Notes: generated by a model not told the origin, from the letters alone. A stretch of 64,000 nt of DNA from Planctomycetaceae bacterium (GCA_021371965.1 JAJFVE010000111.1:81409-145408); one strand, 5' to 3'. Positions 16,734 to 25,894 are shown, numbered from the stretch's first letter. Made by a program: numbers and translations.

Positions 16734-17998
16734 TGACAATGGCCGCGCTGATTGATACCGCTTCGCTGCAGCAGGCCGTCCGCCGCTGTATCGCGTCGAC
16801 CCCCATCACCGACATCCATACGCACCTCTTCCCGCCCTCGCACGGGGGACTGATGCTATGGGGTATCGACGACCTGCTGACGTACCACTACCTGGTTGCG
16901 GAACTGTTCATGGTAGCCCCGCGGTCGCTGACTCCGGAAAAGTTCTGGGCCATGCCCAAGGCCGCCCAGGCCGACCTGGTCTGGAAGCACGTGTTCATCG
17001 AGGGCGGGGCAATGAGCGAAGTGGCCGGCGGCGTGGTGACCACCCTCAACCTGCTGGGCATCGACGCCGGCCCACGCGACCTGAGCAGCATCCGCAAGTG
17101 GTACGCGGCGCAAACGGCCGAGGATTATCTCGCCCGCGTCTTCGAGCAGACGCACATCGACTACGCCGTGATGACCAACGACCCGTTCAAGGCCGAAGAG
17201 GTCAAGTGCTGGAAGGCCAAGCCCGTACGGCCGGTGCCGGCGTTCCTCAAGACCGCCCTGCGCATCGACACTCTGATTGTGGATTGGCCCGGAGCCTGCC
17301 GGCTGTTGCAGACCCAGGGCTACGACGCCCAGCCCGCCGGCGGCAGCGTCAGCTTCGCAGAGGCCCGCAGGTTCCTTCTCGATTGGGCGAAGATTCTCAA
17401 GCCGACGTACCTGGCGGCCTCGCTGCCGCCGACGTTCGTGTATCCCGAAGGCACGACCGCACCGCAGGTGGTGCAGAATGTCGTCGTGCCGGTGGCGATG
17501 GAGTTGGGCGTGCCGCTGGCGATGATGATCGGCGTGCGCCGCGGCGTGAACCCGCCGCTGCGCGACGGCGGCGACGGCCTGGGCGTGGCCGACGTGCGGG
17601 CGGTGGAAAATCTCTGCCGCGAGTTCCCCTCCGCCAAGTTCATCGTGACGATGCTCGCCCGGGCGAACCAGCACGAGTTGACGGTGCTCGGCCGCAAGTT
17701 CCGCAATCTGCACATCGAGGGCTGCTGGTGGTTCTGCAACAACGCCAGCATCATCGAAGAGATGACCCGCATGCGCCTGGAGCTGCTGGGGACGGCCTTC
17801 ACGCTCCAGCACAGCGACGCGCGCGTGGTCGACCAGGTGATCTACAAATGGGCCCACGCCAAGCGCATCGCTGAGAAAGTGCTCGTCGAGCGCTACACGA
17901 AACTCTTCAACGACGGCTGGCGGCCGACCGAGCCCGAGATCGCCCGCGACATTCGCAACCTCTTCGGCGGTGCATTTAAGGCGTTCCTGGCGAAGTGA
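16733..17998 (+). CDS. glucuronate-isomerase-like amidohydrolase
   Basis: Amidohydrolase-superfamily barrel related to uronate isomerase UxaC. The 421-residue protein has the metal-site start ITDIHTHLFPP (about 23-33) and a C-terminal block very like UxaC: CWWFCNNASIIEEMTRMRLE followed by LQHSDARVVDQVIYKWAHAK. It is somewhat shorter than typical UxaC (about 470), and UxaC substrate residues cannot be fully checked by eye, so isomerisation of glucuronate or galacturonate is likely but not certain. Its ATG overlaps the lpxA stop, so it is translated with lpxA. Downstream is a CACGAATGT hairpin repeat. Confidence 0.82.
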   Translation: MTMAALIDTASLQQAVRRCIASTPITDIHTHLFPPSHGGLMLWGIDDLLTYHYLVAELFMVAPRSLTPEKFWAMPKAAQADLVWKHVFIEGGAMSEVAGGVVTTLNLLGIDAGPRDLSSIRKWYAAQTAEDYLARVFEQTHIDYAVMTNDPFKAEEVKCWKAKPVRPVPAFLKTALRIDTLIVDWPGACRLLQTQGYDAQPAGGSVSFAEARRFLLDWAKILKPTYLAASLPPTFVYPEGTTAPQVVQNVVVPVAMELGVPLAMMIGVRRGVNPPLRDGGDGLGVADVRAVENLCREFPSAKFIVTMLARANQHELTVLGRKFRNLHIEGCWWFCNNASIIEEMTRMRLELLGTAFTLQHSDARVVDQVIYKWAHAKRIAEKVLVERYTKLFNDGWRPTEPEIARDIRNLFGGAFKAFLAK

Positions 17999-18010
17999 TC
18001 TTCCGCGTTC

Positions 18011-18129
18011 TGGAAGAGAGCACGAATGTCACGAATGAAGCTAATGCAGAAATAAGGAACGGCATAGAAGCGCGCACATCAGTTTTGTTGTTTCTTCTAT
18101 TCGCCCCATTCGTGACATTCGTGTTCTCT
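18011..18129. repeat. inverted CACGAATGT (9-base) arrays
   Basis: The left arm GAAGAGAGCACGAATGTCACG (18013-18036 with the following AATG) pairs with CATTCGTGACATTCGTGTTC plus TCTT at 18108-18129. Between them are about 70 bases without a gene. It lies between the convergent uronate-isomerase-like gene and proC. The same 9-base unit is used at 63568-63737. Confidence 0.8.
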
Positions 18130-18153
18130 TTGGGCGACGCAGGATTCTCGCGG

Positions 18154-18966
18154 TTATTTCTTTTTGCCCAGCTCGCGGCTGCGATCGGCGGCGGCGGCGA
18201 TAGCTTTGACCAACTTCTCTTTGACCTTCGCGCCGTCGAGGACTTTGATAGCCGCTTCGGTCGTGCCGTGGGGACTGGTGACTTTGGCGCGCAGGGCTTG
18301 GGGAGATTGGGTGCCGGCGGCCAGGAGCTTGGCGGCCCCGGCGCAGGTCTGCGTGGCCAGGAGCAGGGCGGTGCTTTCGGGCAGGCCTTCGGCCACGCCG
18401 GCCTCGATCATCGCCTCTATGAGGTAGAAGAAGTATGCCGGACCCGAGCCCGAGACGGCTGTCACGGCGTCCATCATGTCTTCTTCCACGCGGACAGTCT
18501 TGCCCCGGAAGGCGAAGAACTCCTCCGCCTGGCGCATGTCGCCTTCGCTGGCGCGCGGGCCGGCGCACAGGGCGCTCATGCCCTCGCCCACCAGCAGCGG
18601 CGTGTTGGGCATCACGCGGATGATGCGTCCCTTGCCGCCCAGCCCGCGGTCGATGGCGGCCGTGGTGATTCCCGCGGCGATGGAGATGACGAGCGTGCCG
18701 TCGGTGACGGCGGCGTTGATGCCCGTCAGCACGTCCGTCATCGTCTGGGGTTTGACCGCCAGCACGACGCAGGGACACGCGGCGGGAATGAGATTATCTG
18801 TCACGGCCTCGGCGCCGATGGCCGTCATCAATTCGCGGCGGTCCGATACCGGATCGGACACCACGACATTGGACGCCTGCACGCGCGGGCTGTTGTTGAC
18901 GATGCCCCGGACCAGGGCCTCGGCCATGTTGCCCCCGCCGATGATACCTAGCGTGTAGTTCTGCAT
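18154..18966 (-). CDS. proC: pyrroline-5-carboxylate reductase
   Basis: Last step of proline synthesis: reduces pyrroline-5-carboxylate with NAD(P)H. The 270-residue protein has the dinucleotide-binding GIIGGGNMAEALVRG (8-22), MPNTPLLVGEGMSAL and the substrate-site stretch AVSGSGPAYFFYLIEAM (about 160-176). Length is normal. It is a single gene, convergent with the uronate-isomerase-like gene; mutS follows downstream on the same strand direction after an octamer hairpin. Confidence 0.95.
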   Translation of the reverse strand: MQNYTLGIIGGGNMAEALVRGIVNNSPRVQASNVVVSDPVSDRRELMTAIGAEAVTDNLIPAACPCVVLAVKPQTMTDVLTGINAAVTDGTLVISIAAGITTAAIDRGLGGKGRIIRVMPNTPLLVGEGMSALCAGPRASEGDMRQAEEFFAFRGKTVRVEEDMMDAVTAVSGSGPAYFFYLIEAMIEAGVAEGLPESTALLLATQTCAGAAKLLAAGTQSPQALRAKVTSPHGTTEAAIKVLDGAKVKEKLVKAIAAAADRSRELGKKK

Positions 18967-18978
18967 GCATGCACTCCG

Positions 18979-19070
18979 TTAGCTGGTTGACTCGTTGACC
19001 GGTTAACTCGTTAACTGGAGATGCCCAATTTACCATTAACCAGTCAACCAGTTAACCCAGTCAACCAACT
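18979..19070. repeat. inverted octamer arrays between mutS and proC
   Basis: The left arm (18979-19018) has GTTAGCTG GTTGACTC GTTGACCG GTTAACTC GTTAACTG. The right arm (19033-19070) has AACCAGTC AACCAGTT AACCCAGTC AACC. The loop is about 14 bases. It begins next to the mutS stop codon and ends before the proC start, so it may act in the proC leader. Confidence 0.85.
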
Positions 19071-21718
19071 CACAGTTCACTCTTAAGCCTCTTGAGCGTG
19101 TTCATCGCCTCCAGCGGCGTCAGGTTGTTCAGGTCCAGGCCCTTGAGTTCGCGGGCGATCCGCGCGGGGGCGTCGGCGAAGAGGTTGAGCTGCGCCGCGG
19201 CCTGGCGGGCGCGCTCGGCCAACTCGGGCATGTCGAGGCCTTCGGCCAGGTGTGCCTGGAGCTGGGGCAGGATTTCCCGCGCCCGCTCGATGACCTCGCG
19301 CGGCACGCCGGCCAGCCGCGCCACGTGCACGCCGTAGCTGCGGTCAGTTCCGCCGGTGGTGATCTTGTGCAGGAAGATCACTTCGTCCGCCCACTCGCGC
19401 ACGGCCACATTGAGGTTCTTCGTGCCGTCGAGGAGGCTCTCGAGCTCCGTCAATTCATGGTAGTGCGTGGCGAACAGCGCGCGGCACTTCACGCGCAGCG
19501 CCAGGTGCTCGCTGATCGCCCACGCCAGCGCCAGCCCGTCGTACGTGCTGGTTCCGCGGCCGACTTCGTCCAGAATCACCAGCGAGCGGCTGGTGGCGTT
19601 GTTGAGGATGTTGGCCGTTTCGACCATCTCGAGCATGAAGGTGCTCAGCCCGCGCGTCAGCTCATCGGCCGCCCCAACGCGGGTGAAGATGCGGTCGGCC
19701 AGGCCGATCATCGCCTCGTCGGCCGGGATGAAGCTGCCCGTCTGCGCCAGCAGCACCAGCAGCGCTACCTGGCGGATGTACGTGCTTTTGCCGGCCATGT
19801 TCGGGCCGGTGATGATCAGCAGGCGGTTGTCCTTGGCGTCCATGACGACGTCGTTAGGCACGAACTGCTCGCGGAGCTGCTCGGCCAGCACCGGGTGGCG
19901 CCCGCCGATGATCCGCAGGACGTTGTCCTGCGTGATTTTCGGTCGCTTGTATCCCCGATGCCGCGCGAGCTGCGCCAGCGAGCCCAGCACGTCCAGTGTC
20001 GCCAGCGCCTCGGCCGCCGCCTGGAATGCAGCCAGATGCGTCGCCAGCGCCAGGCGGAGCTTCTCGAAGATGTCCGCCTCGAGCGCGCGGGCCCGCTCCT
20101 CGGCCGTAAGCACTTCGCTTTCGTACTGCTTGAGCGGCCCGGTGACGTATCGCTCGGCGTTCTTGAGCGTCTGCTTGCGGATGTAGTCCGGCGGGGCCTT
20201 GTCGGCCGTCAGGTGCGAAAGCTCGATGTAGAACCCGAAGACGCGGTTGAAGCCGACCTTGAGGTTGGGCACGCCGATGCGCTGGGCCTCGGCCGCCTGG
20301 TACTCGGCCAGCCACCGCTGGCCGTCGTGGCCGATGGACCGCAGGCGGTCGAGCTCGAGGTCGTACCCTGCCGCGATCACGCCGCCCTCGCGCAAGATGT
20401 TTGGGCAGTCGGGATCGATCGCCCCGGCGATGAGCTGGGCTGGAGCATCCAGCCCCGTCAGGTGCGGGGCCAGCTCGGTGACCAGCTCGCTGGCGATGCC
20501 TTCGAGCATGGCCGCCAGTTTGGGCAGCATCGTCAGCGTCTGACCCAGGGCCACGACCTCGCGCGGGCGCACGCGCGCCAGGGCGATGTTGGCCGCGATC
20601 CGGTCGATCTGCGAGGCGCTCTTGAGCAGCTCGCGCAGGGCGTGCAGGCGGCGCGGATCTTCGGCGAGTTCTTCGATGGCGTCCTGGCGTGCGACGATCT
20701 GGCTGTAGTTGGTCAGCGGAAAGGTCACCCAGCGCTCCAGCAGCCGAGCGCCCATGCCCGTGCACGTCTGGTCGATGCACGCCAGCAGGCTGCCCGCACG
20801 CTGATTGCTGCGCAGCGTGCGGTGAACCTCCAGGCAGCGCAGCGTGTTGCCGTCGATGGCCATGTGGCTGGTGCGCTGGAACTTCCGAAGCTGCGCGATG
20901 TGCGCCAAGGCCGTCTTCTGCGTCTCCCGCAGGTACTCGATCAATGCCCCGGCGGCCGACAGCGAAGGCTCGTAAGCGTCGAAGCCGAAGCCCTCGAGCG
21001 TGTGTACGTGAAAATGTTCCCGAAGCTGCTGCATGGCGGTGTGCATGTCGAACGCCCAGGCACCGCGCGACGTAACGGCGGCGTTTGTACACTGGCGGAT
21101 CGACGCGCGATACGACTGCTCGTCATGCGCTGAACCTTCGGCGATCAGCACCTCGGCCGGTGCGATGCGGACCAGTTCATCCAGCAAGTGCTCGCAAGGC
21201 ACGAGCATGGTCCAGAACGCCCCGCTGGAAAGCTCGACCCAGGCCAGTCCCGCCTGCGGCTTGGCGTCTTTCTTTTCGCCGTCGCCGCCTTCGCCTGTGG
21301 CGCCACCCGGCGCAAAGATAGCGGCGAGATAATTCCCCTCATTGCGGTCCAGCAGCGTCTCGTCGGTCAGCGTCCCGGGCGTGATCAGCCGCGTGACGTC
21401 GCGCTTCACCACGCCGACGGCTTCCTTGGGATCCTCAACCTGCTCGCAGATGGCGACGCGATGCCCCGCCTTCACCAGCCGCGCGAGGTAGCTATCGAGC
21501 GCGTGGTAAGGAATCCCCGCCAGCGGCACGGCCGAGGCGCCTTTGCTGCGACTGGTCAGCGCCAGCCCCAACTCCCGCGAGGCAATCTTGGCGTCTTCAT
21601 GGAACATCTCATAGAAGTCGCCCATGCGGAACATCAGGATGTACTCGGGGTACTGGTCCTTGAAGACCCTGTACTGCCGCATGGCCGGGGTGTCAAAGTT
21701 GCTGTCCGCTTGCGTCAC
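19070..21718 (-). CDS. mutS: DNA mismatch repair protein MutS
   Basis: Recognises mismatches and small loops and starts repair as an ATP-driven clamp. The 882-residue protein has the mismatch-binding segment MGDFYEMFHEDAK (about 35-47), the ATPase Walker A GPNMAGKSTYIRQ, and DEVGRGTSTYDGLALAWAIS. All MutS domains appear present. No good ATG fits: I chose the GTG at 21718 (VTQADSNFDTPAMRQY) because sequence further upstream is translated repeat (GTTCGAA array). No mutL is nearby. Confidence 0.95.
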   Translation of the reverse strand: MTQADSNFDTPAMRQYRVFKDQYPEYILMFRMGDFYEMFHEDAKIASRELGLALTSRSKGASAVPLAGIPYHALDSYLARLVKAGHRVAICEQVEDPKEAVGVVKRDVTRLITPGTLTDETLLDRNEGNYLAAIFAPGGATGEGGDGEKKDAKPQAGLAWVELSSGAFWTMLVPCEHLLDELVRIAPAEVLIAEGSAHDEQSYRASIRQCTNAAVTSRGAWAFDMHTAMQQLREHFHVHTLEGFGFDAYEPSLSAAGALIEYLRETQKTALAHIAQLRKFQRTSHMAIDGNTLRCLEVHRTLRSNQRAGSLLACIDQTCTGMGARLLERWVTFPLTNYSQIVARQDAIEELAEDPRRLHALRELLKSASQIDRIAANIALARVRPREVVALGQTLTMLPKLAAMLEGIASELVTELAPHLTGLDAPAQLIAGAIDPDCPNILREGGVIAAGYDLELDRLRSIGHDGQRWLAEYQAAEAQRIGVPNLKVGFNRVFGFYIELSHLTADKAPPDYIRKQTLKNAERYVTGPLKQYESEVLTAEERARALEADIFEKLRLALATHLAAFQAAAEALATLDVLGSLAQLARHRGYKRPKITQDNVLRIIGGRHPVLAEQLREQFVPNDVVMDAKDNRLLIITGPNMAGKSTYIRQVALLVLLAQTGSFIPADEAMIGLADRIFTRVGAADELTRGLSTFMLEMVETANILNNATSRSLVILDEVGRGTSTYDGLALAWAISEHLALRVKCRALFATHYHELTELESLLDGTKNLNVAVREWADEVIFLHKITTGGTDRSYGVHVARLAGVPREVIERAREILPQLQAHLAEGLDMPELAERARQAAAQLNLFADAPARIARELKGLDLNNLTPLEAMNTLKRLKSEL

Positions 21719-21739
21719 GAGGGCGATGATAGCAGGAAT

Positions 21740-21815
21740 AGTTCGAAGATCGAAGATCGAAGTTCGAAGAACGGCAGCGCGGACTACCACAGAGAGGCAG
21801 AGAGAAACGAGAGTA
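21740..21815. repeat. GTTCGAA array followed by CACAGAG-type array upstream of mutS
   Basis: Units GTTCGAA GATCGAA GATCGAA GTTCGAA GAAC (about 21740-21772) are followed by CCACAGAGAGGCAGAGAG (about 21787-21804). The same two unit types occur near each other at the cydB/GH51 junction (2898-3044), in a different relative orientation. No inverted partner is seen within 200 bases. These arrays occupy the mutS leader. Confidence 0.7.
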
Positions 21816-21922
21816 GCAAAGGCGTACTAGAAAAAAAGGACGCCAAAGCGCCGCGCGTTAGCGGCGGAGCTTTTTCGCGCGAGGTTCCTGTCTGTCTTGG
21901 TACCTCTTTATCCCAAGACGTC

Positions 21923-22906
21923 CTACTTCGATGGCGGCGGCAGGGTCGGGGGCGCGGGCGGCTGGCCAGGGGGCGAGGGGGAGATCACGGAAAAGCCCGC
22001 CGTGAGGGGCTCGCTCACGATGTTGTAGCCGGGGCCGAATTGTTGAACGAAATAGAGGGAATAGGCCCGCAGGAAGATGTGCAGTGGCAGCGTCAGGACG
22101 GCGCTCAGGTATGGCAGAAAGCCCAGGCAACAGGTGAAGCATCCGGCCAGCACCGAGATGATCCCGACCGCTATCGCCAAGGCGATCTTCATTAGGAAGA
22201 AGAGCACGATCGCCCCGGCGTTGCCCGGGAGCAACGTGAGGCGGAACTCCCGCCACGCCGCCAAAGTGCTCGAGCGACGCAGGTACATCAGAGGGACAAC
22301 GAAGTTGCTCGTGCAGGCCGAGATCACCGCGACGATGAAAAAGACAGACAGGAGAAGCACGAAGCCGACGAGGATCGCGACGATGGCCGAGCCCCCGAAT
22401 TCGCGCCGGTGGATGTCCGGGAGAGAGATCAAAAAGCAGAGCGCGGTGATGACCAGCACGGCCGCCGTTGCGATGAGTCCCAGGCACAGCCAGAAGAGGA
22501 ACAGGCTGTTGCCCTGGGCGCGGAATGCCCGCCATGGCCGGGCGATCTGTGTCGGGTTGTGGTTGCAGGCGATGTTGTCGATGAACATGAACGTCGCCCG
22601 GCTCTTGAGCCAGGAAATCGCCAGGCCGATTGCCAGAATCAAGACCACTGCAACCGCGGCCAGTACGATGACCAATGTCAGGTTGGCCGAGATCCAGTTG
22701 CCGACATCGTCAAATGCTGTCCCGCCTCCACCGCCACCCCGGTCGCCGGGGTTGGAGAAGTTGAAGTTGACGCCGCCTTCTCCCAGGGCTGACAGCCAGG
22801 CGACAAAGCCCAGCGCGAACCAACGGGAGATATCGAACGGCTGAAACGTCATGAGTCGGGCCCGATCGATGGCCTGCCCGACTGGACCCGTGACGGAAAT
22901 GGACAT
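21923..22906 (-). CDS. multi-spanning membrane protein of unknown function
   Basis: A 327-residue protein beginning MSISVTGPVGQAIDRARLM, then FDISRWFALGFVAWLSALGE, a glycine-rich patch (GGGGGG near 58-63), and about six hydrophobic segments, for example LTLVIVLAAVAVVLILAIGL and AIVAILVGFVLLLSVFFIVA. The C-terminal tail is proline-rich (SPSPPGQPPAPPTLPPPSK). GAGGAG precedes the ATG. The layout resembles a family of membrane proteins common in archaea and planctomycetes with no assigned role. It lies between mutS and the NagB/PIG-L gene on the same strand, with a large repeat-bearing gap upstream. Confidence 0.75.
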   Translation of the reverse strand: MSISVTGPVGQAIDRARLMTFQPFDISRWFALGFVAWLSALGEGGVNFNFSNPGDRGGGGGGTAFDDVGNWISANLTLVIVLAAVAVVLILAIGLAISWLKSRATFMFIDNIACNHNPTQIARPWRAFRAQGNSLFLFWLCLGLIATAAVLVITALCFLISLPDIHRREFGGSAIVAILVGFVLLLSVFFIVAVISACTSNFVVPLMYLRRSSTLAAWREFRLTLLPGNAGAIVLFFLMKIALAIAVGIISVLAGCFTCCLGFLPYLSAVLTLPLHIFLRAYSLYFVQQFGPGYNIVSEPLTAGFSVISPSPPGQPPAPPTLPPPSK

Positions 22907-23243
22907 CGCGTTGCTCCTCTACGCCGAAATCATCCTCAGACCGGCAGGGACTCGACATTGAACCAGAAGTCGATGGCGTGATTATCGGTCTGAATGACAC
23001 TGATAGGCAATCTGATTCTGCCTTCTCGGGCGATTAGGGCCCCAGGGCCAGGTCTAGGGTTGAGGTCCCCCCGTCGCGAGCCATGAAAGGGCGCCACACG
23101 ATGATGTTTCGCCCCTTCAGGGCTCAGAACATATGGGCACCATGCTACCCAGGGCGGCGCTGCGCTGTGCCCTGGGCTGACGAATATTCGCCCTTTAGGC
23201 GAAAGAGCGCCTCTGTGTCGAATAGCCCTGGCGGCCGCAGCGG
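22907..23243. other. 337-base intergenic region with hairpin repeats
   Basis: No reading frame here looks coding and no tRNA fold is visible. The part near 23090-23203 contains several hairpins, described separately. The rest has no pattern that I recognise. Confidence 0.6.
23090..23203. repeat. composite hairpin repeat (CCCAGGGC / TTCGCC stems)
   Basis: It contains CGCCCCTTCAGGGC, CCCAGGGC...GCCCTGGG (23148-23176) with a GGCGCTGCGCTGT loop region, and TTCGCC-CTTTA-GGCGAA (23187-23203). This string of small GC hairpins resembles a repeat type I associate with planctomycete genomes (recollection only). It lies downstream of the NagB/PIG-L gene. Confidence 0.55.
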
Positions 23244-25133
23244 TTACTCTTCCACGCACCGCTGCGCAGGCTGCCGCGCGGGGTGGCGGGCGAAGGCTTC
23301 TATCGCGTGGTATTCGGGCAGGCCCAGGGCGTCGTAGGTTTTGGCGGTGGACATATTGCGGTCTTCGGCCCTCTGCCAGAACTCGCGGCTGTCGTAGGGG
23401 CCCGGGAACATGGCGCGGTCTTTCTGGCTCTGGTGGCGGAAGATCGTGAAGCGTTTGTGGCGCAGCTCGTCGGGCGAGAGCGGCACGGCCATGTCGATCT
23501 GGTCGATGGCCCACTCCTGCCAGGCCCCGCGATAGAGCCAGATTTCCGGGTCGCCCTTGCCGGCGGCTTTGTAGCGGCCCAGGGCCTCCATTGCCGCGTC
23601 CAGGCACAGGCGGTGCGTCCCGTGCGGGTCGGACAAGTCGCCGGCCGCGAAGACCATGTCGGGGCGAACCTTCTCGATGATATCCTGCACGGCGGCGATG
23701 TCCTCGGGCGAGACCTCGAGTTTCTGCACGCGGCCGGTGTTGTAGAAGGGCATGTTCAGGAAGTGGATGTTGCGGTCGGCCAGGCCGCAGAATCGTGCGG
23801 CGTCGATGGCCTCGCCTTGGCGGATGAGTCCCTTGATCTGCTGGATCTCGGGGCTGTCGACCTGCCCGGGCTTCTTGCGAAGCAGGAACTGCTCGATGTG
23901 CTCCTCGATAACGGACGTCTGCTCGGGCGTGAGGCCGAAGATCTTGTTGAAGCCGCGCACGAACTCGGCGTAGCGGGCCACGTCGTGGTCGAACACGCTG
24001 AGGAACCCGCTGACCATGTACGCGGTATGCACCTCGTGGCCCTGCTCGACGAAGCGGGCCATCGTGCCGCCCATCGAGATCACGTCGTCGTCGGGGTGTG
24101 GGCTCAGGATCAGCACGCGGCGCTTGCGGTTCTTGCCGCCGGGCCAGCCGGTGATCGTGGCCATCAGGTGGCGGAAAACCTCAAGGTTGATCTTGTACGC
24201 GCCGCCGCCGCTGCGGACGAGCTCGGCCAGGCCGTTCTCGGCGTAGTCCTCTTCCACCAGGCGCAGGATCGGCTTGTCCAGCTTGGTCGCCAGCCAGACC
24301 ACCGCGCGGTGCGTGAGTTGGGCGTCCCACTGGCAGTGTCCCAGCTTCCACGGGCTGGCGACGCGCGTCAGCTCGGCGGCCGCCGCCTGGTCGATGTAGA
24401 CGACCGACGAGGGATGGTCCTGCAGGAAGCTGGCGGCCACGTCGATGGAGACTTCCTCTTCGACGGCGCGGCGGATCATTGGGGCCTTGTGCTCGCCGAA
24501 GGCCAGCATGGCGATCTCGCGGGCTTCGAGGATCGAGCCCACTCCCATGGTGATGGCGAACTCGGGGACGTGCTCTTCGCCGAAGAAGTCGCCGGCGGCG
24601 TCTTTGCGGGTGATGGCGTCGAGGTGGATGCGGCGCGTGCGGCTGTCGCGGTGGCTGCCGGGCTCGTTGAAGCCGATGTGGCCGCTGCGCCCGATGCCCA
24701 GGACCTGGAAGTCGATCCCGCCGGCGTCGGCGATGGCCTGTTCGTACTGGCGGCAGAACTCGTCGAGCTTGTCCTCGGCCACTTCGCCCGAGGGGATGTG
24801 GATGTTTTCGGACTTGATGTTGACGTGGTCGAGCAGGTTTTCGTGCATCCAGCGGTGGTAGCTCTGGAGGGCGCTATGCGGGATGGGCCAGTACTCGTCG
24901 AGGTTGAACGTGACGACGCGCGAGAAGTCCAGGCCCTCCTCCTTGTGCAGGCGGATCAGTTCGCGATAGACGTTGACGGGCGTGTGTCCGGTGGCCAGGC
25001 CCAGCACCGTGCTCTGCCCGCGGGCGTTCTTCTCGCCGATGACGCGGGCGATGCGTGCGGCGACGGCCTTGCTGGCCGATTTGCTGTCGCGGAAGATGCG
25101 GACGGTGAGGCGCTCGATTCCCTTCGGTTCCAT
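23244..25133 (-). CDS. glucosamine-6-phosphate deaminase domain fused to PIG-L deacetylase domain
   Basis: Two enzymes in one 629-residue chain. The N-terminal half is NagB-like: GLATGHTPVNVYRELIR, FNLDEYWPI (active-site Asp-Glu) and GIGRSGHIGFNEPGS. The C-terminal half (from about 340) is a PIG-L type zinc deacetylase: ILSPHPDDDVISMGGTMARF gives the zinc motif HPDDD, with DPHGTHRLC supplying the later His. The fusion would deacetylate an amino sugar and then deaminate glucosamine 6-phosphate, or use a related pair of reactions. I chose the ATG at 25133 (MEPKGIERL), preceded by AAGGA. Similar fusions are known in Bacteroidetes. No nagA is nearby. Confidence 0.9.
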   Translation of the reverse strand: MEPKGIERLTVRIFRDSKSASKAVAARIARVIGEKNARGQSTVLGLATGHTPVNVYRELIRLHKEEGLDFSRVVTFNLDEYWPIPHSALQSYHRWMHENLLDHVNIKSENIHIPSGEVAEDKLDEFCRQYEQAIADAGGIDFQVLGIGRSGHIGFNEPGSHRDSRTRRIHLDAITRKDAAGDFFGEEHVPEFAITMGVGSILEAREIAMLAFGEHKAPMIRRAVEEEVSIDVAASFLQDHPSSVVYIDQAAAAELTRVASPWKLGHCQWDAQLTHRAVVWLATKLDKPILRLVEEDYAENGLAELVRSGGGAYKINLEVFRHLMATITGWPGGKNRKRRVLILSPHPDDDVISMGGTMARFVEQGHEVHTAYMVSGFLSVFDHDVARYAEFVRGFNKIFGLTPEQTSVIEEHIEQFLLRKKPGQVDSPEIQQIKGLIRQGEAIDAARFCGLADRNIHFLNMPFYNTGRVQKLEVSPEDIAAVQDIIEKVRPDMVFAAGDLSDPHGTHRLCLDAAMEALGRYKAAGKGDPEIWLYRGAWQEWAIDQIDMAVPLSPDELRHKRFTIFRHQSQKDRAMFPGPYDSREFWQRAEDRNMSTAKTYDALGLPEYHAIEAFARHPARQPAQRCVEE

Positions 25134-25231
25134 GTTGGCATCCTTGGTTAATACACGGGCGTGCGCTGACGTGCATGGAATACTCCACTGAACCTGGAAA
25201 TGCAAGAGCCACGCCAGGTATACTGGCGGCC

Positions 25232-25816
25232 GTGCCGTCGCTCATTGGACATAGCCTGGTGGGTCTGGGTGTCGCGCAGGGGCTGTTCGGCTTCAGATCG
25301 AAGCAGGTGCTCGCCGGGGCAATCATCTGTGCGGGGCTGGCGGATCTGGATGTGATCGGGGTGGCCTGGAAGATTCCATACGAGAGTTTCTTCGGGCACC
25401 GTGGCTTCTTCCACTCCATCTTCTTTGCGTTGGTGCTGGCGACGACGATGATGCCGATCGGCTTTCGCGGACTTTCGCCACGGCGGGGCAGATGGTGGGC
25501 CATCTGGGGCCTGTTCGCGTTTCTGGCCTGCTCGCACGGCGTGCTGGATACGATGACGCACGGGTACGGCGGCCCGGCGGGGCACGGGGTCGCGCTGCTG
25601 AGTCCGTTAGACTCCACCCGATATTGGATGAGTTGGCAACCGATTGTCATTGCCCCAGGCGGCCTGCGCGAGTTCTTTGACGGCGGGAAAATGACAGACT
25701 GGGGCAAGGCCGTGCTGGTGAGCGAGGCGTTGTATCTTTACTTGCCAACGGTGGCTCTGGTGGTCGTCGGCGCCTTGGTCAGACGGTGGCGACAGCGTCG
25801 CCTGGGCTGTCTATAA
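25232..25816 (+). CDS. membrane-bound metal-dependent hydrolase (YdjM/DUF457 family)
   Basis: A 194-residue membrane protein with the family motifs IGHSLVGL at the N-terminus, GLADLDVIG (metal Asp), GHRGFFHSIFFALVL and CSHGVLDTMTHG. These His and Asp residues form the presumed metal site; several helices follow. The function of the family is not settled. The start is uncertain: I chose the GTG at 25232 because the family begins near this point, but an in-frame ATG at 25175 is possible. TATACT at about 25218-25223 could be a -10 box close to the GTG. It is divergent from the NagB/PIG-L gene. Confidence 0.75.
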   Translation: MPSLIGHSLVGLGVAQGLFGFRSKQVLAGAIICAGLADLDVIGVAWKIPYESFFGHRGFFHSIFFALVLATTMMPIGFRGLSPRRGRWWAIWGLFAFLACSHGVLDTMTHGYGGPAGHGVALLSPLDSTRYWMSWQPIVIAPGGLREFFDGGKMTDWGKAVLVSEALYLYLPTVALVVVGALVRRWRQRRLGCL

Positions 25817-25894
25817 TAAGTCTGCACCCATCGCCGCCAGCCAAGGGTTACACGTACTGCGGCAGATGCCGCGATAAACACGAAGGAGAGACTA

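Noticed and set aside
19250..21133. 627-codon frame antisense to mutS
   Set aside because: Repetitive Arg/Gln/Val composition; mutS is unambiguous.
22907..23243. tRNA or small RNA gene
   Set aside because: No cloverleaf or TTCGANNC pattern could be found; only GC hairpin repeats.
23283..25151. 622-codon frame antisense to the NagB/PIG-L gene
   Set aside because: Val/Ala/Gly-rich with no motif; shadow of the real gene.
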